DNA of 22,995 bases, from NCBI GenBank assembly GCA_043798435.1, contig JAZDOR010000200.1, forward strand, positions 1 through 22,995, given 5' to 3'. The notes under the pieces are model-generated. The model saw nothing but the letters and a program-made list of their open reading frames with translations. It had not been told where the DNA came from and searched no databases. Below are positions 8,957 to 17,094 of the stretch, piece after piece. How positions within the stretch are numbered: the stretch's first letter is position 1; every line of letters begins with the position of its first letter. The stretch comes from JAGUXG01 sp043798435 (GTDB lineage: Bacteria > UBA9089 > UBA9088 > JAGUXG01). The translations under genes were made by a program, and so were the position numbers.

Positions 8957-10075
8957 TTAATGTCCTCCATACCCTCCTACTGCTCGCATAGTAGGTTGAG
9001 CTGCCGCCGCAGGTCCTCCACCGATTATCTTCTTCAGGCTCTCTGGGTCCTGGGTGTGGTTCAAGGCATCGTCGTAAGTAATCACACCTCTTTTATAGAG
9101 TTCAGCAAGGGATGAGTTCATTGTCTGCATGCCAAATTGCTTGCTTACCTGCATAATGGTATAAGCCTGGTGTATCTTTCCCTCACGGATGAGATTGGAA
9201 ATAGCTGGGGTTGAAATGAGGATTTCGCAGGCGAGGATTCTTCCCTTTCCGCTGGCATGGGGAATCAGGGTCTGAGAGAATGTAGACTTTAAGACAAAGG
9301 AGAGTTGAGCTTTTATCTGTTGTTGTTGCTCTGGGGCAAAGACATCTATTATCCTATTTACAGACTGAATGGCATCTGTTGTATGTAATGTGGCAAAGAC
9401 TAAGTGTCCTGTCTCGGCTATGGTGATAGCCGCAGATATTGTCTCTAAGTCCCTCATCTCACCAACCAAGATGACATCCGGGTCCTGCCTGAGCATATGC
9501 TTTAATGATTGGGCAAATGACCTTGTGTCTGCACCTACCTCCCTTTGAACAACGATACAACTTTTATGTCTATGAAGAAACTCAATCGGGTCCTCAACTG
9601 TGATGATATGAAGCCTTTTATTGGTATTGACATAGTCAATTATGGAGGCAAGGGTGGTTGACTTTCCTGAGCCAGTTGGACCTGTAACGAGAACCAATCC
9701 CGCAGGAAAATCAGCAATCTTTTTAACTATACCTGGAAGCCCCAATTGATCAAAGCTTGGAATCTCATTGGGAATGCCTCTAAGGGCTGCTCCCACAGTT
9801 CCCCTCTGGCGAAAGACATTCATTCTTATCCTGCCGACATCCTTTACGCCAAAAGATAGGTCCAACTCCAACTCTTCTTCAAACCTTCTCTTCTGTTCAT
9901 CGGTGAGGACAGAGTAGATGAGTTGATGACACATATCAGGGGTGAGCCTCTCTGCACCCTCCACTGGCGTCATTAACCCGTCAACCCTGAGCTGGGGCGG
10001 GACGCCAATCGTCAGATGTATATCTGAGGCACCCTTTTCCACCATATCATGGACAAGCCGCTCCATTGTCAACAT
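8957..10075 (-). CDS. pilT: Type IV pilus retraction ATPase PilT
   Basis: Hexameric secretion-type ATPase that depolymerises type IV pili at the inner-membrane base, driving twitching and DNA uptake. At 372 aa it has the usual length. Visible features are a PAS-like N-terminal domain with ASDIHL (16-21), Walker A GPTGSGKST (132-140), the Asp box around EDPIEF (161-166), Walker B VILVGEMRD (201-209), the His box ETGHLVFATLHTTDA (221-235), and the PilT signature AISNLIREGK (291-300), which separates it from PilB. The usual VSQ-L-P segment is FSQTLIP here. A low-complexity Gly/Ala tail ends in GYGGH. The start is supported by AAGGAG (complement of 10084-10089) eight bases upstream. It follows pilB on the same strand with 126 bases between, which contain an inverted repeat. 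Confidence 0.96.
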   Translation of the reverse strand: MLTMERLVHDMVEKGASDIHLTIGVPPQLRVDGLMTPVEGAERLTPDMCHQLIYSVLTDEQKRRFEEELELDLSFGVKDVGRIRMNVFRQRGTVGAALRGIPNEIPSFDQLGLPGIVKKIADFPAGLVLVTGPTGSGKSTTLASIIDYVNTNKRLHIITVEDPIEFLHRHKSCIVVQREVGADTRSFAQSLKHMLRQDPDVILVGEMRDLETISAAITIAETGHLVFATLHTTDAIQSVNRIIDVFAPEQQQQIKAQLSFVLKSTFSQTLIPHASGKGRILACEILISTPAISNLIREGKIHQAYTIMQVSKQFGMQTMNSSLAELYKRGVITYDDALNHTQDPESLKKIIGGGPAAAAQPTMRAVGGYGGH

Positions 10076-10097
10076 TTCTTAGTCTCCTTTTTCGTAA

Positions 10098-10192
10098 GTT
10101 CTAGGTTCTATGTTCTATGTTATTTAATCTAAAGCAACATATAGTTGGCTTTTAACTTCAGAACTTTCCCTAACATAGAACATAGAACTTCT
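10098..10192. repeat. Period-7 repeat (GTTCTAT word) forming a perfect 18-bp inverted repeat between pilB and pilT
   Basis: The left arm has heptads GTTCTAG, GTTCTAT, GTTCTAT from 10098. The right arm has AACATAG twice from 10172. Bases 10105-10122 (GTTCTATGTTCTATGTTA) are exactly complementary to 10171-10188, with 48 bases between. It lies in the pilB-pilT gap, where a hairpin in the shared message could act as a processing or partial-termination site. That role is inferred. Confidence 0.8.
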
Positions 10193-10201
10193 TGAACCTC
10201 T

Positions 10202-11890
10202 TTATCCTGCCTCTGCCACTATCCTCATCATCTCATCAATTGTCGTTGCTCCGGATAAAACCTTTCTGATAGCTACTTCTCTCAGGGTAACCATCCCATG
10301 TTTTATAGCTGCCTCTTGAATAACATGGGATGTCTCTCTATGAACAATCATATCTCGTATCTCCTCGTTGCTTACAAGTATCTCATAGACACCCATCCTG
10401 CCTTTATAGCCAATATTCACACACTTTTCACATCCCTTCGGTCTATAAAGAGTCGTCTTTTCTTCCCAGACATCTATGCCCATACTCTTTAAGCTTTCTG
10501 CAGAGACCTCATAAGGCTCCTTGCAACTGCAAAGCTTTCTCACAAGCCTCTGAGCAACAACCATAACTAAGGTTGATGAGATAAGAAATGGCTCAACACC
10601 CATATTGACTAAACGGGTTACAGAACCTGCTGCTTCATTCGTATGCAAGGTGGAAAGAACCAGATGCCCGGTAAGTGCGGCGTTTATAGCTACCTCTCCT
10701 GTCTCTCTATCCCTGATCTCACCCACTAAGATGACATCTGGGTCCTGCCTCATAAAAGATCGCAGGCCTGAGGCAAAATCAAAGCCTATCTCTGGTTTTG
10801 CCTGAATCTGGTTTACCCCAGCCAAAACATACTCTACAGGGTCCTCCATAGTCATAATATTCTTCTCTGGAGTGCTTATGGTTCGTAATGCTGAGTATAG
10901 GGTGGTTGACTTTCCTGAGCCAGTTGGACCTGTAACCAGTATCATTCCATGGGGAACAGCAATATTCTTTTCAAATATAGCTAAGGCATCTGGCTCAAAG
11001 CCCAAATCTGTCAGCTCAACACATAAAGAGGATGAGTCCAATATACGCATAACACACTTTTCCCCAAAGTTTGCTGGGATGGTAGAGACCCTGAAGTCAA
11101 TATCCCTATTCTTGATTCTAATCTTACACCTTCCATCCTGAGGAAGCCTCCTCTCAGCAATATCCATTTCAGACATAATCTTCAGCCTTGAAATGATGGG
11201 ATGGTGCATCTGCTTTGGAGGGGTAGCTACCTCATACAAGACGCCATCAATCCTGTATCGTATCCTGAGTGTCTGCTCATATGGTTCAATATGTATGTCC
11301 GATGCCTTGGCATTTACTGCCTCTTCCAAGATATGATTGACTAAGTTGATTAAGGGTGCTTCAGCGCCTTGACGCATGATCTTATCTACATCAATCCCCT
11401 CAGCTATTGGCATTATCTTTACCTTTGTTTTATCTTTTATCCCTCCTTCATAATAATTCTTAATAGCCTTTCTAATGGCTGTTTCTGAGGCAATGATTGG
11501 TTTTATCTGATAGCCTGTTTCAACGATGAGTTCATTAATAATTGTGGTGCTCAGAGGATCAACCATAGCCACAGTCAAGATGCCATTCTCTTTCTGACAG
11601 GGGAAGAGAAGGTATTTCTTGGCGATCTCATAATGAATGGTGTCTACTGCTCCTGCATCAATAGGGGCGGTTAAAAGATTGATATAGGGGATGTTGAACT
11701 TCTTGCCCAGGAAGGAGACCAAGGCTTCTTCTTCTACCAGGCCAAGCCGAACCAAAACTCTGGAGAACTTTTCTTTTGTCTTCTTCTGTTCTAATATGGC
11801 CTTTTCTAATCCCTCTACAGTCAAAAGATTTACCTCAACCAGCAGATTTCCTATCAATTGTTTTGATCTTGTTTCTTTATCTTCGCTCAT
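10202..11890 (-). CDS. pilB: Type IV pilus assembly / type II secretion ATPase (PilB/GspE family)
   Basis: Extension ATPase that powers pilin polymerisation at the inner membrane (562 aa, normal length). An N-terminal MshEN/GSPII_E_N domain (about 10-145) is followed by the N2 domain with ASDIHIEP (196-203), then Walker A GPTGSGKST (321-329), the Asp box MEDPVEY (348-354), Walker B DVILVGEIRD (385-394), and the His box TGHLVLSTLHT (407-417). The C-terminal zinc knuckle has C454/C456 and C487/C490; the first pair is CxC where CxxC is usual. PilB is preferred over GspE because pilT follows directly, but the family cannot be fully separated by reading. The ATG is supported by AAGGAG (complement of 11899-11904) eight bases upstream, overlapping the stop of the preceding small gene, which suggests coupled translation. 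Confidence 0.93.
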   Translation of the reverse strand: MSEDKETRSKQLIGNLLVEVNLLTVEGLEKAILEQKKTKEKFSRVLVRLGLVEEEALVSFLGKKFNIPYINLLTAPIDAGAVDTIHYEIAKKYLLFPCQKENGILTVAMVDPLSTTIINELIVETGYQIKPIIASETAIRKAIKNYYEGGIKDKTKVKIMPIAEGIDVDKIMRQGAEAPLINLVNHILEEAVNAKASDIHIEPYEQTLRIRYRIDGVLYEVATPPKQMHHPIISRLKIMSEMDIAERRLPQDGRCKIRIKNRDIDFRVSTIPANFGEKCVMRILDSSSLCVELTDLGFEPDALAIFEKNIAVPHGMILVTGPTGSGKSTTLYSALRTISTPEKNIMTMEDPVEYVLAGVNQIQAKPEIGFDFASGLRSFMRQDPDVILVGEIRDRETGEVAINAALTGHLVLSTLHTNEAAGSVTRLVNMGVEPFLISSTLVMVVAQRLVRKLCSCKEPYEVSAESLKSMGIDVWEEKTTLYRPKGCEKCVNIGYKGRMGVYEILVSNEEIRDMIVHRETSHVIQEAAIKHGMVTLREVAIRKVLSGATTIDEMMRIVAEAG

Positions 11891-11903
11891 TTATGCTGCT
11901 CCT

Positions 11904-12173
11904 TCAAGTTTCTTTCCATGTTCCTCCTACCTTTATCCATCCCTCAAAAGAAAGTCTCACATCCCGAACCCCTTTAATCTCCCTTATATCCTTCTCTATT
12001 CTTACTAAAATTTGGGGGATATGTTCTTTGGCTGGACTTGTTCCCAAAAAACCAAGTGTTCCTTTCACAAGGACAGTTGCGCTATTGGTTGAGATCAAAA
12101 CATGTTTTATATTTACAAATCTCTTTACCAATACCTCTCTTACCCGAACATTTATCTCCCAATCTTCAACCAT
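11904..12173 (-). CDS. Small BON-like protein upstream of pilB
   Basis: Short protein ending 13 bases before pilB, with the pilB Shine-Dalgarno touching its TGA; this tight spacing supports a real gene. An alternative ATG lies five codons upstream (12188, giving 94 aa). The ATG at 12173 (89 aa) is chosen because a -35/-10 pair would overlap the longer start and end just before it. The pattern VREVLVKRF, then TVLVKGTLG, then a helix IPQILVRIEKDI and GVRDVRLSF resembles a BON domain (alpha-beta fold binding phospholipid or hydrophobic ligands): two short repeats around a KGTL turn and a terminal GVxxV strand. There is no signal peptide or membrane segment. The family is tentative and function unknown; position suggests a pilus- or competence-associated role. 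Confidence 0.7.
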   Translation of the reverse strand: MVEDWEINVRVREVLVKRFVNIKHVLISTNSATVLVKGTLGFLGTSPAKEHIPQILVRIEKDIREIKGVRDVRLSFEGWIKVGGTWKET

Positions 12174-12178
12174 AAAAA

Positions 12179-12207
12179 ATTTTAACATTAAAAAGAGGAG
12201 AAGTCAA
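12179..12207 (-). promoter_or_regulatory. Putative promoter for the small BON-like gene and pilB
   Basis: On the minus strand TTGACT (12202-12207) and TAAAAT (12179-12184) are separated by 17 bases, a 5/6 and 5/6 match to sigma-70 consensus. The -10 ends 5 bases before the ATG at 12173, so the message would have little or no leader. It would give the small gene, pilB and pilT a promoter of their own inside the longer minus-strand block. Confidence 0.45.
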
Positions 12208-12279
12208 ATAATATCTGTATTTTCTTATCTTTAATATTGCTCGCTTTCTTCTTTTGGTTTTAATGGTCTTTTTTCTTTT

Positions 12280-13182
12280 TCATTCTTCCATCACCTTTTC
12301 TATCATAGGGCCGAGTTCCTCAATTATCTCGCTGCAAGAATCGGTAAGCTTTACTCCATCCTTTATCAGTTTATTTGTCCCACGGGACAAAGGAGAGGTA
12401 ATAGGGCCTGGAACAGCAAAGACCTCTCTTCCCTCTTCAATGGCTAATCTTGCTGTTATCAGGGCGCCACTTCTTTCTGCGGCTTCTATAACAAGAATAC
12501 CGAGGGAAAGCCCGGCGATTATCCTGTTTCTCTGAGGAAAATTCTCCTTTGATGGAGGTGTGGAAAAAGGAAACTCAGAAATGATAGCACCACTTGATGG
12601 GATTTCAGAGAATAATCTCTTGTTCTCCAGAGGATAGACAACATCTATTCCGCAGCCCAAAACTGCCAGTGTCCTTGCACAAACTTCCAGGGCTGTTCTA
12701 TGCGCCTGCCCATCTATTCCCTTTGCCAGACCTGAGACTATGGTAAACCCTGCTTTTCCAAGCTCAGAGACAAACTCTCTGGTCACCCTCTTTCCATAAT
12801 CTGATGCCATTCTTGAGCCAACAATCCCAACTGCAAGCCTATCTACTTCTTTTATCTCACCTTTTACATACAAAACTAAAGGTGGGTCGGTAATCAGTCC
12901 GAGTGCAACAGGATAGCCTTTGTCTCGGAAGGTTACAATCTTTATGCCTTCTTTCTTTGCTTTGTCTATCTCCTTTTTGGGGTCTATCTTGTTTTTAGCA
13001 GAAAGAAAAGCGTCTATATCATCTCTTTGCAACCCATCTACCCTTTCCAGTTCTTTTCTCTTGGCATCCCAAGCCTTTTTTGGTGAGCTAAAATACTGAA
13101 GAAGAAGGTGTTTTTTTCTTACCGCAATCCCCCCGACCATATTAAAACCCACAAGGGAGAGCAGGTCACTTGTGATATTCAT
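12280..13182 (-). CDS. dprA: DNA-processing protein DprA (short form without C-terminal winged helix)
   Basis: DprA binds incoming single-stranded DNA in the cytoplasm and loads RecA during natural transformation. The 300-aa protein has a short N-terminal helical region (1-60) and then the Rossmann core: VGSRMASDYG (121-130), SGLAKGIDGQAH (150-161), LGCGIDVVYP (175-184), FPQRNRIIAGLS (215-226), SGALITARLA (238-247) and VFAVPG (254-259). Typical DprA is about 360 aa; the C-terminal DML1-like winged helix is missing, as in a number of lineages. The ATG lies inside the end of the upstream LysM-FecR gene (17-base overlap, different frame) with no clear Shine-Dalgarno, so translation is probably coupled. 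With pilB and pilT downstream, the context fits DNA uptake. Confidence 0.96.
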   Translation of the reverse strand: MNITSDLLSLVGFNMVGGIAVRKKHLLLQYFSSPKKAWDAKRKELERVDGLQRDDIDAFLSAKNKIDPKKEIDKAKKEGIKIVTFRDKGYPVALGLITDPPLVLYVKGEIKEVDRLAVGIVGSRMASDYGKRVTREFVSELGKAGFTIVSGLAKGIDGQAHRTALEVCARTLAVLGCGIDVVYPLENKRLFSEIPSSGAIISEFPFSTPPSKENFPQRNRIIAGLSLGILVIEAAERSGALITARLAIEEGREVFAVPGPITSPLSRGTNKLIKDGVKLTDSCSEIIEELGPMIEKVMEE

Positions 13183-14968
13183 GCATCAGGGGTTGAATGA
13201 AGACAGAGAGGGAGCAATCTTTGGTTTCATTGCCAGCCTTGTCAATAGCATTATATCTTAGAATATGGAGCCCTTGCTCCCTGATAGATATAGGCTCTTT
13301 ATACCTCATCATCTTGCCACTGTCTATCTGGTAAAAGATAGCCGAAACCCCAGCGGGCTTATCAGAGGCTGTAAGGGTAATTGTGGCATTGTCTGGAAGC
13401 ATATAATTTTTATTATAGACAGCAAGCTTTGGATTGGTTGTAAGCTCTATCTCTGGACCATTCTTGTCTAAGGCAAATGAGAGGGCGTTATCCTTTGATA
13501 TATTCCCCACAGTATCCTCTGTCCTCCAGACAATTTGATACTCTCCTTCTGCAGAGAGGGAAAACTCGGCTTGCTTCAGGTAGGTAAATACCTCATTTCC
13601 TATGCCAACCTGAATGCGGGAGAGACCAGAAAGGTTGTCGCTTCCTGTAATGGTGAAGGTAGCGTCCTTTTTCAAGAAGCCATTTTCAAGGGGTGTTGAA
13701 ATGGTTAGCGTTCCCGCAGGTGGTGTGCCATCAGCAATAATAGAAAGGCTATTCTCCTGTGCTTCTTCACCCAACATATCTATAGCTTGATAGACTATAC
13801 CATGCTCTCCTTCTTTTAATCTCAGTGGTTCCTTATAAAAACCCTCTCTTCCATCAATATTCAGCCGTATCTTTCCGACAGAGTTATCAGCATATTCTGG
13901 GTAAAAGTAGAGAATGGAGTCAGTAGAAATATAGGTATAGCCATCACTTTGATACATTCTGGTTGGCTTCTCTAAATAGAGCGGTCTATTCTCCCATTTT
14001 ATCCCTGTCCTCCTTTCTACAGCAAATCTTCTCATCTCACTGAATCTGCCTATAATTCCGTTCTTATCAACTGAGGCTACCCTCCAAAAATAGAGACTCT
14101 CTTTTAATGGCCAGGATAGCTCTTCTCCTGTCGGGAAAGATTCAAAGACCAAAGGAATAAAGGATGGGTCATCAGCAACCTCTACAATATACATATCAGC
14201 TTCTTTGCTGAAGCTAAGCTTGGGTTTCATATTTCCAGTAACCATTCCATCCTCAGGAAATATAAGGTCTGGAGACTCTAACAAGATTACTGGCTCTTGT
14301 GGAATACCATCAAAATCTGTCAGATTCCCATAGCCAGCGGGAATTTCTATCTTCCTGTCCTTTCCCATAACAACACCAGTCCCTTCAAAGATAGAGACCG
14401 TTGTTATTCCCTGTGGAAAGTATCTCACCAAGGCATTTCCCCTTGTCTCTAAGATTGAATTTGTCATTACCCTGACGCCTCTCTCCTCTGCCTTTGCCAC
14501 TAAAACCCTTCCCTTTACAAGTCTGAGCAAGAGCATTCCATCAGCCTCTACACCCTTCATTTTAATCTGGGCATTGGGCATCAATTGGATAAGACCATCC
14601 CTTCCAAAGAGAATTTCTACCTTTCCGCCGTGACCAGTAACAACCTCGTCATAGGATGAGACCTTATCAGAAATCCTGGCAACCTTTCCTCCTATCTGCA
14701 CATCCCCAAAAAGGTTAATAACCTCTCCTTGTTCCAATCTTCCTATCCTGTCTAAGTCTTTTTCATGTGGTGGAAAGATTATCCTATCTTTAGGATAAAT
14801 AAGATGGGGATTCTTCATCTTATTGAATCTCGCAATCTCAGGCCATTTTAATGGATTCCCCAAGTGCTTTTTGCAAAGGTGCCAAAGGGTATCCCCTTTG
14901 ACAACAACAACCTCTTTTCCCCAACAGACCACTCCACATATCAAAATTCCCAATATTACCTTTTTCAT
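13166..14968 (-). CDS. Exported LysM-FecR-Ig-like cell-envelope protein
   Basis: The 600-aa protein starts with a signal peptide (1 to about 17, KK then a hydrophobic run). A LysM domain follows (19-66; VVVKGDTLWHLCKKHLGN, NPHLIYPKDRI), binding peptidoglycan glycan. Residues about 84-225 resemble a FecR domain (GDVQI, GRDGLIQLMPNAQIKM, VKGRVLVAK). The rest is Fn3/Ig-like beta modules, including a predicted DxSFxxLVF-type strand near 263-275 and repeated bacterial Ig-like segments with DGTPPAG and AIDKAGNETKD. A periplasmic, wall-anchored structural or sensory role is likely. A strong Shine-Dalgarno AGGAGG (complement of 14975-14980) sits six bases before the ATG. It is the first gene of the minus-strand block and overlaps dprA by 17 bases, so an envelope-pilus-DNA-uptake link is possible. 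Exact function unknown. Confidence 0.9.
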   Translation of the reverse strand: MKKVILGILICGVVCWGKEVVVVKGDTLWHLCKKHLGNPLKWPEIARFNKMKNPHLIYPKDRIIFPPHEKDLDRIGRLEQGEVINLFGDVQIGGKVARISDKVSSYDEVVTGHGGKVEILFGRDGLIQLMPNAQIKMKGVEADGMLLLRLVKGRVLVAKAEERGVRVMTNSILETRGNALVRYFPQGITTVSIFEGTGVVMGKDRKIEIPAGYGNLTDFDGIPQEPVILLESPDLIFPEDGMVTGNMKPKLSFSKEADMYIVEVADDPSFIPLVFESFPTGEELSWPLKESLYFWRVASVDKNGIIGRFSEMRRFAVERRTGIKWENRPLYLEKPTRMYQSDGYTYISTDSILYFYPEYADNSVGKIRLNIDGREGFYKEPLRLKEGEHGIVYQAIDMLGEEAQENSLSIIADGTPPAGTLTISTPLENGFLKKDATFTITGSDNLSGLSRIQVGIGNEVFTYLKQAEFSLSAEGEYQIVWRTEDTVGNISKDNALSFALDKNGPEIELTTNPKLAVYNKNYMLPDNATITLTASDKPAGVSAIFYQIDSGKMMRYKEPISIREQGLHILRYNAIDKAGNETKDCSLSVFIQPLMHEYHK

Positions 14969-14992
14969 TTTTTACCTCCTGATAAAAACTTA

Positions 14993-15022
14993 ATTATAGT
15001 CTCTTTTCTTCTTGACTGTCAA
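14993..15022 (-). promoter_or_regulatory. Strong sigma-70-type promoter for the LysM-FecR/dprA block
   Basis: On the minus strand TTGACA (15017-15022) and TATAAT (14993-14998) are both perfect consensus hexamers with an 18-base spacer. The message start would fall about 18 bases before the ATG, leaving room for the AGGAGG ribosome site. A perfect inverted repeat, CTTGAC-T-GTCAAG (15011-15023), overlaps the -35 and could be an operator. Confidence 0.75.
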
Positions 15023-15143
15023 GCGGTTTTCTTTATGTGCTGCGATTCAGAAATAAGCCCTAAAAATTTCCTTCTTAAAGTAAAATAGCTAAATAAAGGT
15101 ATCCAGGCATTTTCACTGTGGCTAACATCTTAAAAAACTAAGT

Positions 15144-15173
15144 TTGACAATCTTTGTGAGATTTCACTAAACT
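15144..15173 (+). promoter_or_regulatory. Putative promoter of ftsH, leaderless arrangement
   Basis: TTGACA (15144-15149) and TAAACT (15168-15173) are spaced by 18 bases. The -10 ends exactly 7 bases before the ftsH ATG, so transcription should begin at or next to the start codon, and there is no room for a Shine-Dalgarno. The divergent gap 14969-15180 otherwise holds the minus-strand promoter and about 120 bases in which I see nothing else. Confidence 0.6.
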
Positions 15174-15180
15174 AAAGGCT

Positions 15181-16998
15181 ATGAAAATAACAAAAATAAT
15201 CGGCTGGTTTCTTTTGGGCTTTCTCCTGGTTCTTATCCTTTACAATACCAAAATCTCTATTCCAACCCCGCCTGTCGTTGTTCCTTACTCAGAATTCTTG
15301 GATCTCGTCGAGAATGGAAAGGTTTCAGAGGTAATAATTGTTGAAGATAATATTAGTGGAAAGATAATAAAGGGGGCTAAGGTCATTCCATTTATCTGCC
15401 AGATTCCCCGCTTTGACCAGGATCTTATCAAGACTTTAAGGGAGAACAAGGTTCCTTTTAAGGCAGAAAGACCCTCGGGCCTGGCTACTTTTATCAACTT
15501 CTTCTGGCAAACCATACTTCCTGGAATATTCCTTCTCTTTATCTTCTGGTTTTTGCTCTTTAGAAATATGCGTGGTCCTGAAAGCCCCTTCTCTTTTGGC
15601 AGGTCAAGGGCAAGGATTTTTTCTAAGGACGAACAGGCAAAGGTAACCTTTAATGATGTGGCTGGTGTGGATGAGGCAAAGGAGGAACTAAAGGAGATAA
15701 TTGAGTTCTTAAAAGACCCAAAGAAGTTTCAGAAGTTGGGCGCCAGGATCCCAAAGGGTGTGCTTTTGGTGGGCCCTCCTGGAACAGGAAAGACGCTTTT
15801 GGCAAAAGCTGTGGCTGGAGAGGCTGGTGTCCACTTCTCCTCTGTTAGTGGCTCTGATTTTGTGGAAATGTTTGTTGGTGTTGGAGCTTCCCGGGTGAGA
15901 GACCTTTTTAACCAAAGCAAGAAGAACGCACCCTGCATCATTTTTATTGATGAATTAGATGCTGTTGGAAGGCATAGAGGGGCTGGAATAGGTGGTGGCC
16001 ACGATGAGAGGGAACAGACATTGAACCAGCTCTTAGTTGAGATGGATGGGTTTAATACCGGTGAGGGGGTTATTCTTATGGCTGCCTCTAATAGACCGGA
16101 TGTTCTTGACCCGGCACTCCTTAGACCAGGGAGGTTTGACAGGCACATCGTTGTTGATGCACCTGATGTAGTCGGCAGGGAGGGCATTTTGAAGGTGCAT
16201 GCTAAAGGAAAAACCATCTCTAAAAGTGTTGATCTCAAGGTTTTAGCCAGAAGGACGCCTGGGTTTGTAGGCTCTGACCTGGCTAATTTGATAAATGAGG
16301 CGGCTTTGCTTTCTGCCAGACGGAAAAAGAGAAGCATAGGCATGAAGGAGCTTGAAGAGTCAATAGATAGGGTGATTGCCGGGCCAGAGAGAAAGAGCAG
16401 GCTGATAAGCGAAAAGGAGAAGAAGATTGTTGCCTATCATGAGGCAGGTCATGCCCTGGTTGCTTTCTTTACAGAAGGTTCTGACCCTGTTCATAAAATC
16501 TCCATTATGCCAAGGGGCATAGGCTCTCTGGGTTATACCCTGCAATTGCCGATTGAGGATAAATATCTGGTAACAAAATCCGAGATATTGGGCAAGATGT
16601 CTGTCCTCCTTGGTGGCAGGTGTGCTGAGGAGATTATCTTTTCTGATGTGACTACAGGTGCCGGGAATGACTTAGAGAAAGCTACAGAGATTGCACGGAG
16701 AATGGTTACTGAGTATGGGATGAGTGAACTTGGTCATGTAACCTTTGGTCGGGGTCACGGCGAGATATTTTTGGGAAGGGATTTTGCCAGAGAGAAAAAT
16801 TATAGCGAGGAGTCTGCGGCAAAGATTGATAAAGAGATAAATACAATTGTCTCTTCTGCTCACGAGAGAGCAAGTGCTCTTATTTCTGAAAATAAGGAAA
16901 AGCTGAAAGCCCTTTCCGAAAACCTGATTGAAAAAGAGGTCTTAGAGACAGAGGATGTGGAGAGGATACTAAAAAATGATAACACTGTAGCCATTTGA
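15181..16998 (+). CDS. ftsH: ATP-dependent zinc metalloprotease FtsH
   Basis: Membrane-anchored AAA+ protease that degrades misfolded membrane proteins and short-lived regulators; it forms a hexamer in the inner membrane. The 605-aa protein has two transmembrane segments (about 7-23 and 110-126) bracketing a small periplasmic domain. The AAA module has Walker A GPPGTGKT (198-205), Walker B IIFIDELDAVG, the pore-loop MFVGVGASRVRD, and the second-region sequence RPGRFDRH. The zinc protease site is HEAGH (420-424) with Glu421 as catalyst and Asp497 as third ligand (GAGNDLEKAT). All key residues are present and the length is normal. The ATG gives the expected hydrophobic N-terminus. No ribosome-binding site is visible; see the promoter entry. 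Confidence 0.98.
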   Translation: MKITKIIGWFLLGFLLVLILYNTKISIPTPPVVVPYSEFLDLVENGKVSEVIIVEDNISGKIIKGAKVIPFICQIPRFDQDLIKTLRENKVPFKAERPSGLATFINFFWQTILPGIFLLFIFWFLLFRNMRGPESPFSFGRSRARIFSKDEQAKVTFNDVAGVDEAKEELKEIIEFLKDPKKFQKLGARIPKGVLLVGPPGTGKTLLAKAVAGEAGVHFSSVSGSDFVEMFVGVGASRVRDLFNQSKKNAPCIIFIDELDAVGRHRGAGIGGGHDEREQTLNQLLVEMDGFNTGEGVILMAASNRPDVLDPALLRPGRFDRHIVVDAPDVVGREGILKVHAKGKTISKSVDLKVLARRTPGFVGSDLANLINEAALLSARRKKRSIGMKELEESIDRVIAGPERKSRLISEKEKKIVAYHEAGHALVAFFTEGSDPVHKISIMPRGIGSLGYTLQLPIEDKYLVTKSEILGKMSVLLGGRCAEEIIFSDVTTGAGNDLEKATEIARRMVTEYGMSELGHVTFGRGHGEIFLGRDFAREKNYSEESAAKIDKEINTIVSSAHERASALISENKEKLKALSENLIEKEVLETEDVERILKNDNTVAI

Positions 16999-17034
16999 AG
17001 AAGAGATTCACCACTCAAGACACGGAGTTAACTC

Positions 17035-17076
17035 ATTGCAAATTGCAAAATTAGCATTCAGCATTTCAAATTGAGA
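17035..17076. repeat. Period-7 repeat (ATTGCAA word) upstream of the restriction gene
   Basis: Six consecutive degenerate heptads, starting ATTGCAA at 17035 and again at 17042, run through ATTCAGC (17056) and ATTTCAA (17063) to 17076. The phase is kept without gaps. Just before it, 17008-17027 reads like another dispersed intergenic element (CACCACTCAAGACACGGAG), but only one copy is in the window. Confidence 0.75.
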
Positions 17077-17094
17077 GATGGAGATTATATAAAT

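Noticed and set aside
15729..16343. Minus-strand open frame (204 codons) opposite ftsH
   Set aside because: It lies fully within the highly conserved AAA region of ftsH and its translation resembles nothing I know.
17071..17094. TTG start eight codons upstream for the restriction gene
   Set aside because: The upstream part belongs to the ATTGCAA repeat, while GGAG is well placed for the ATG at 17095.
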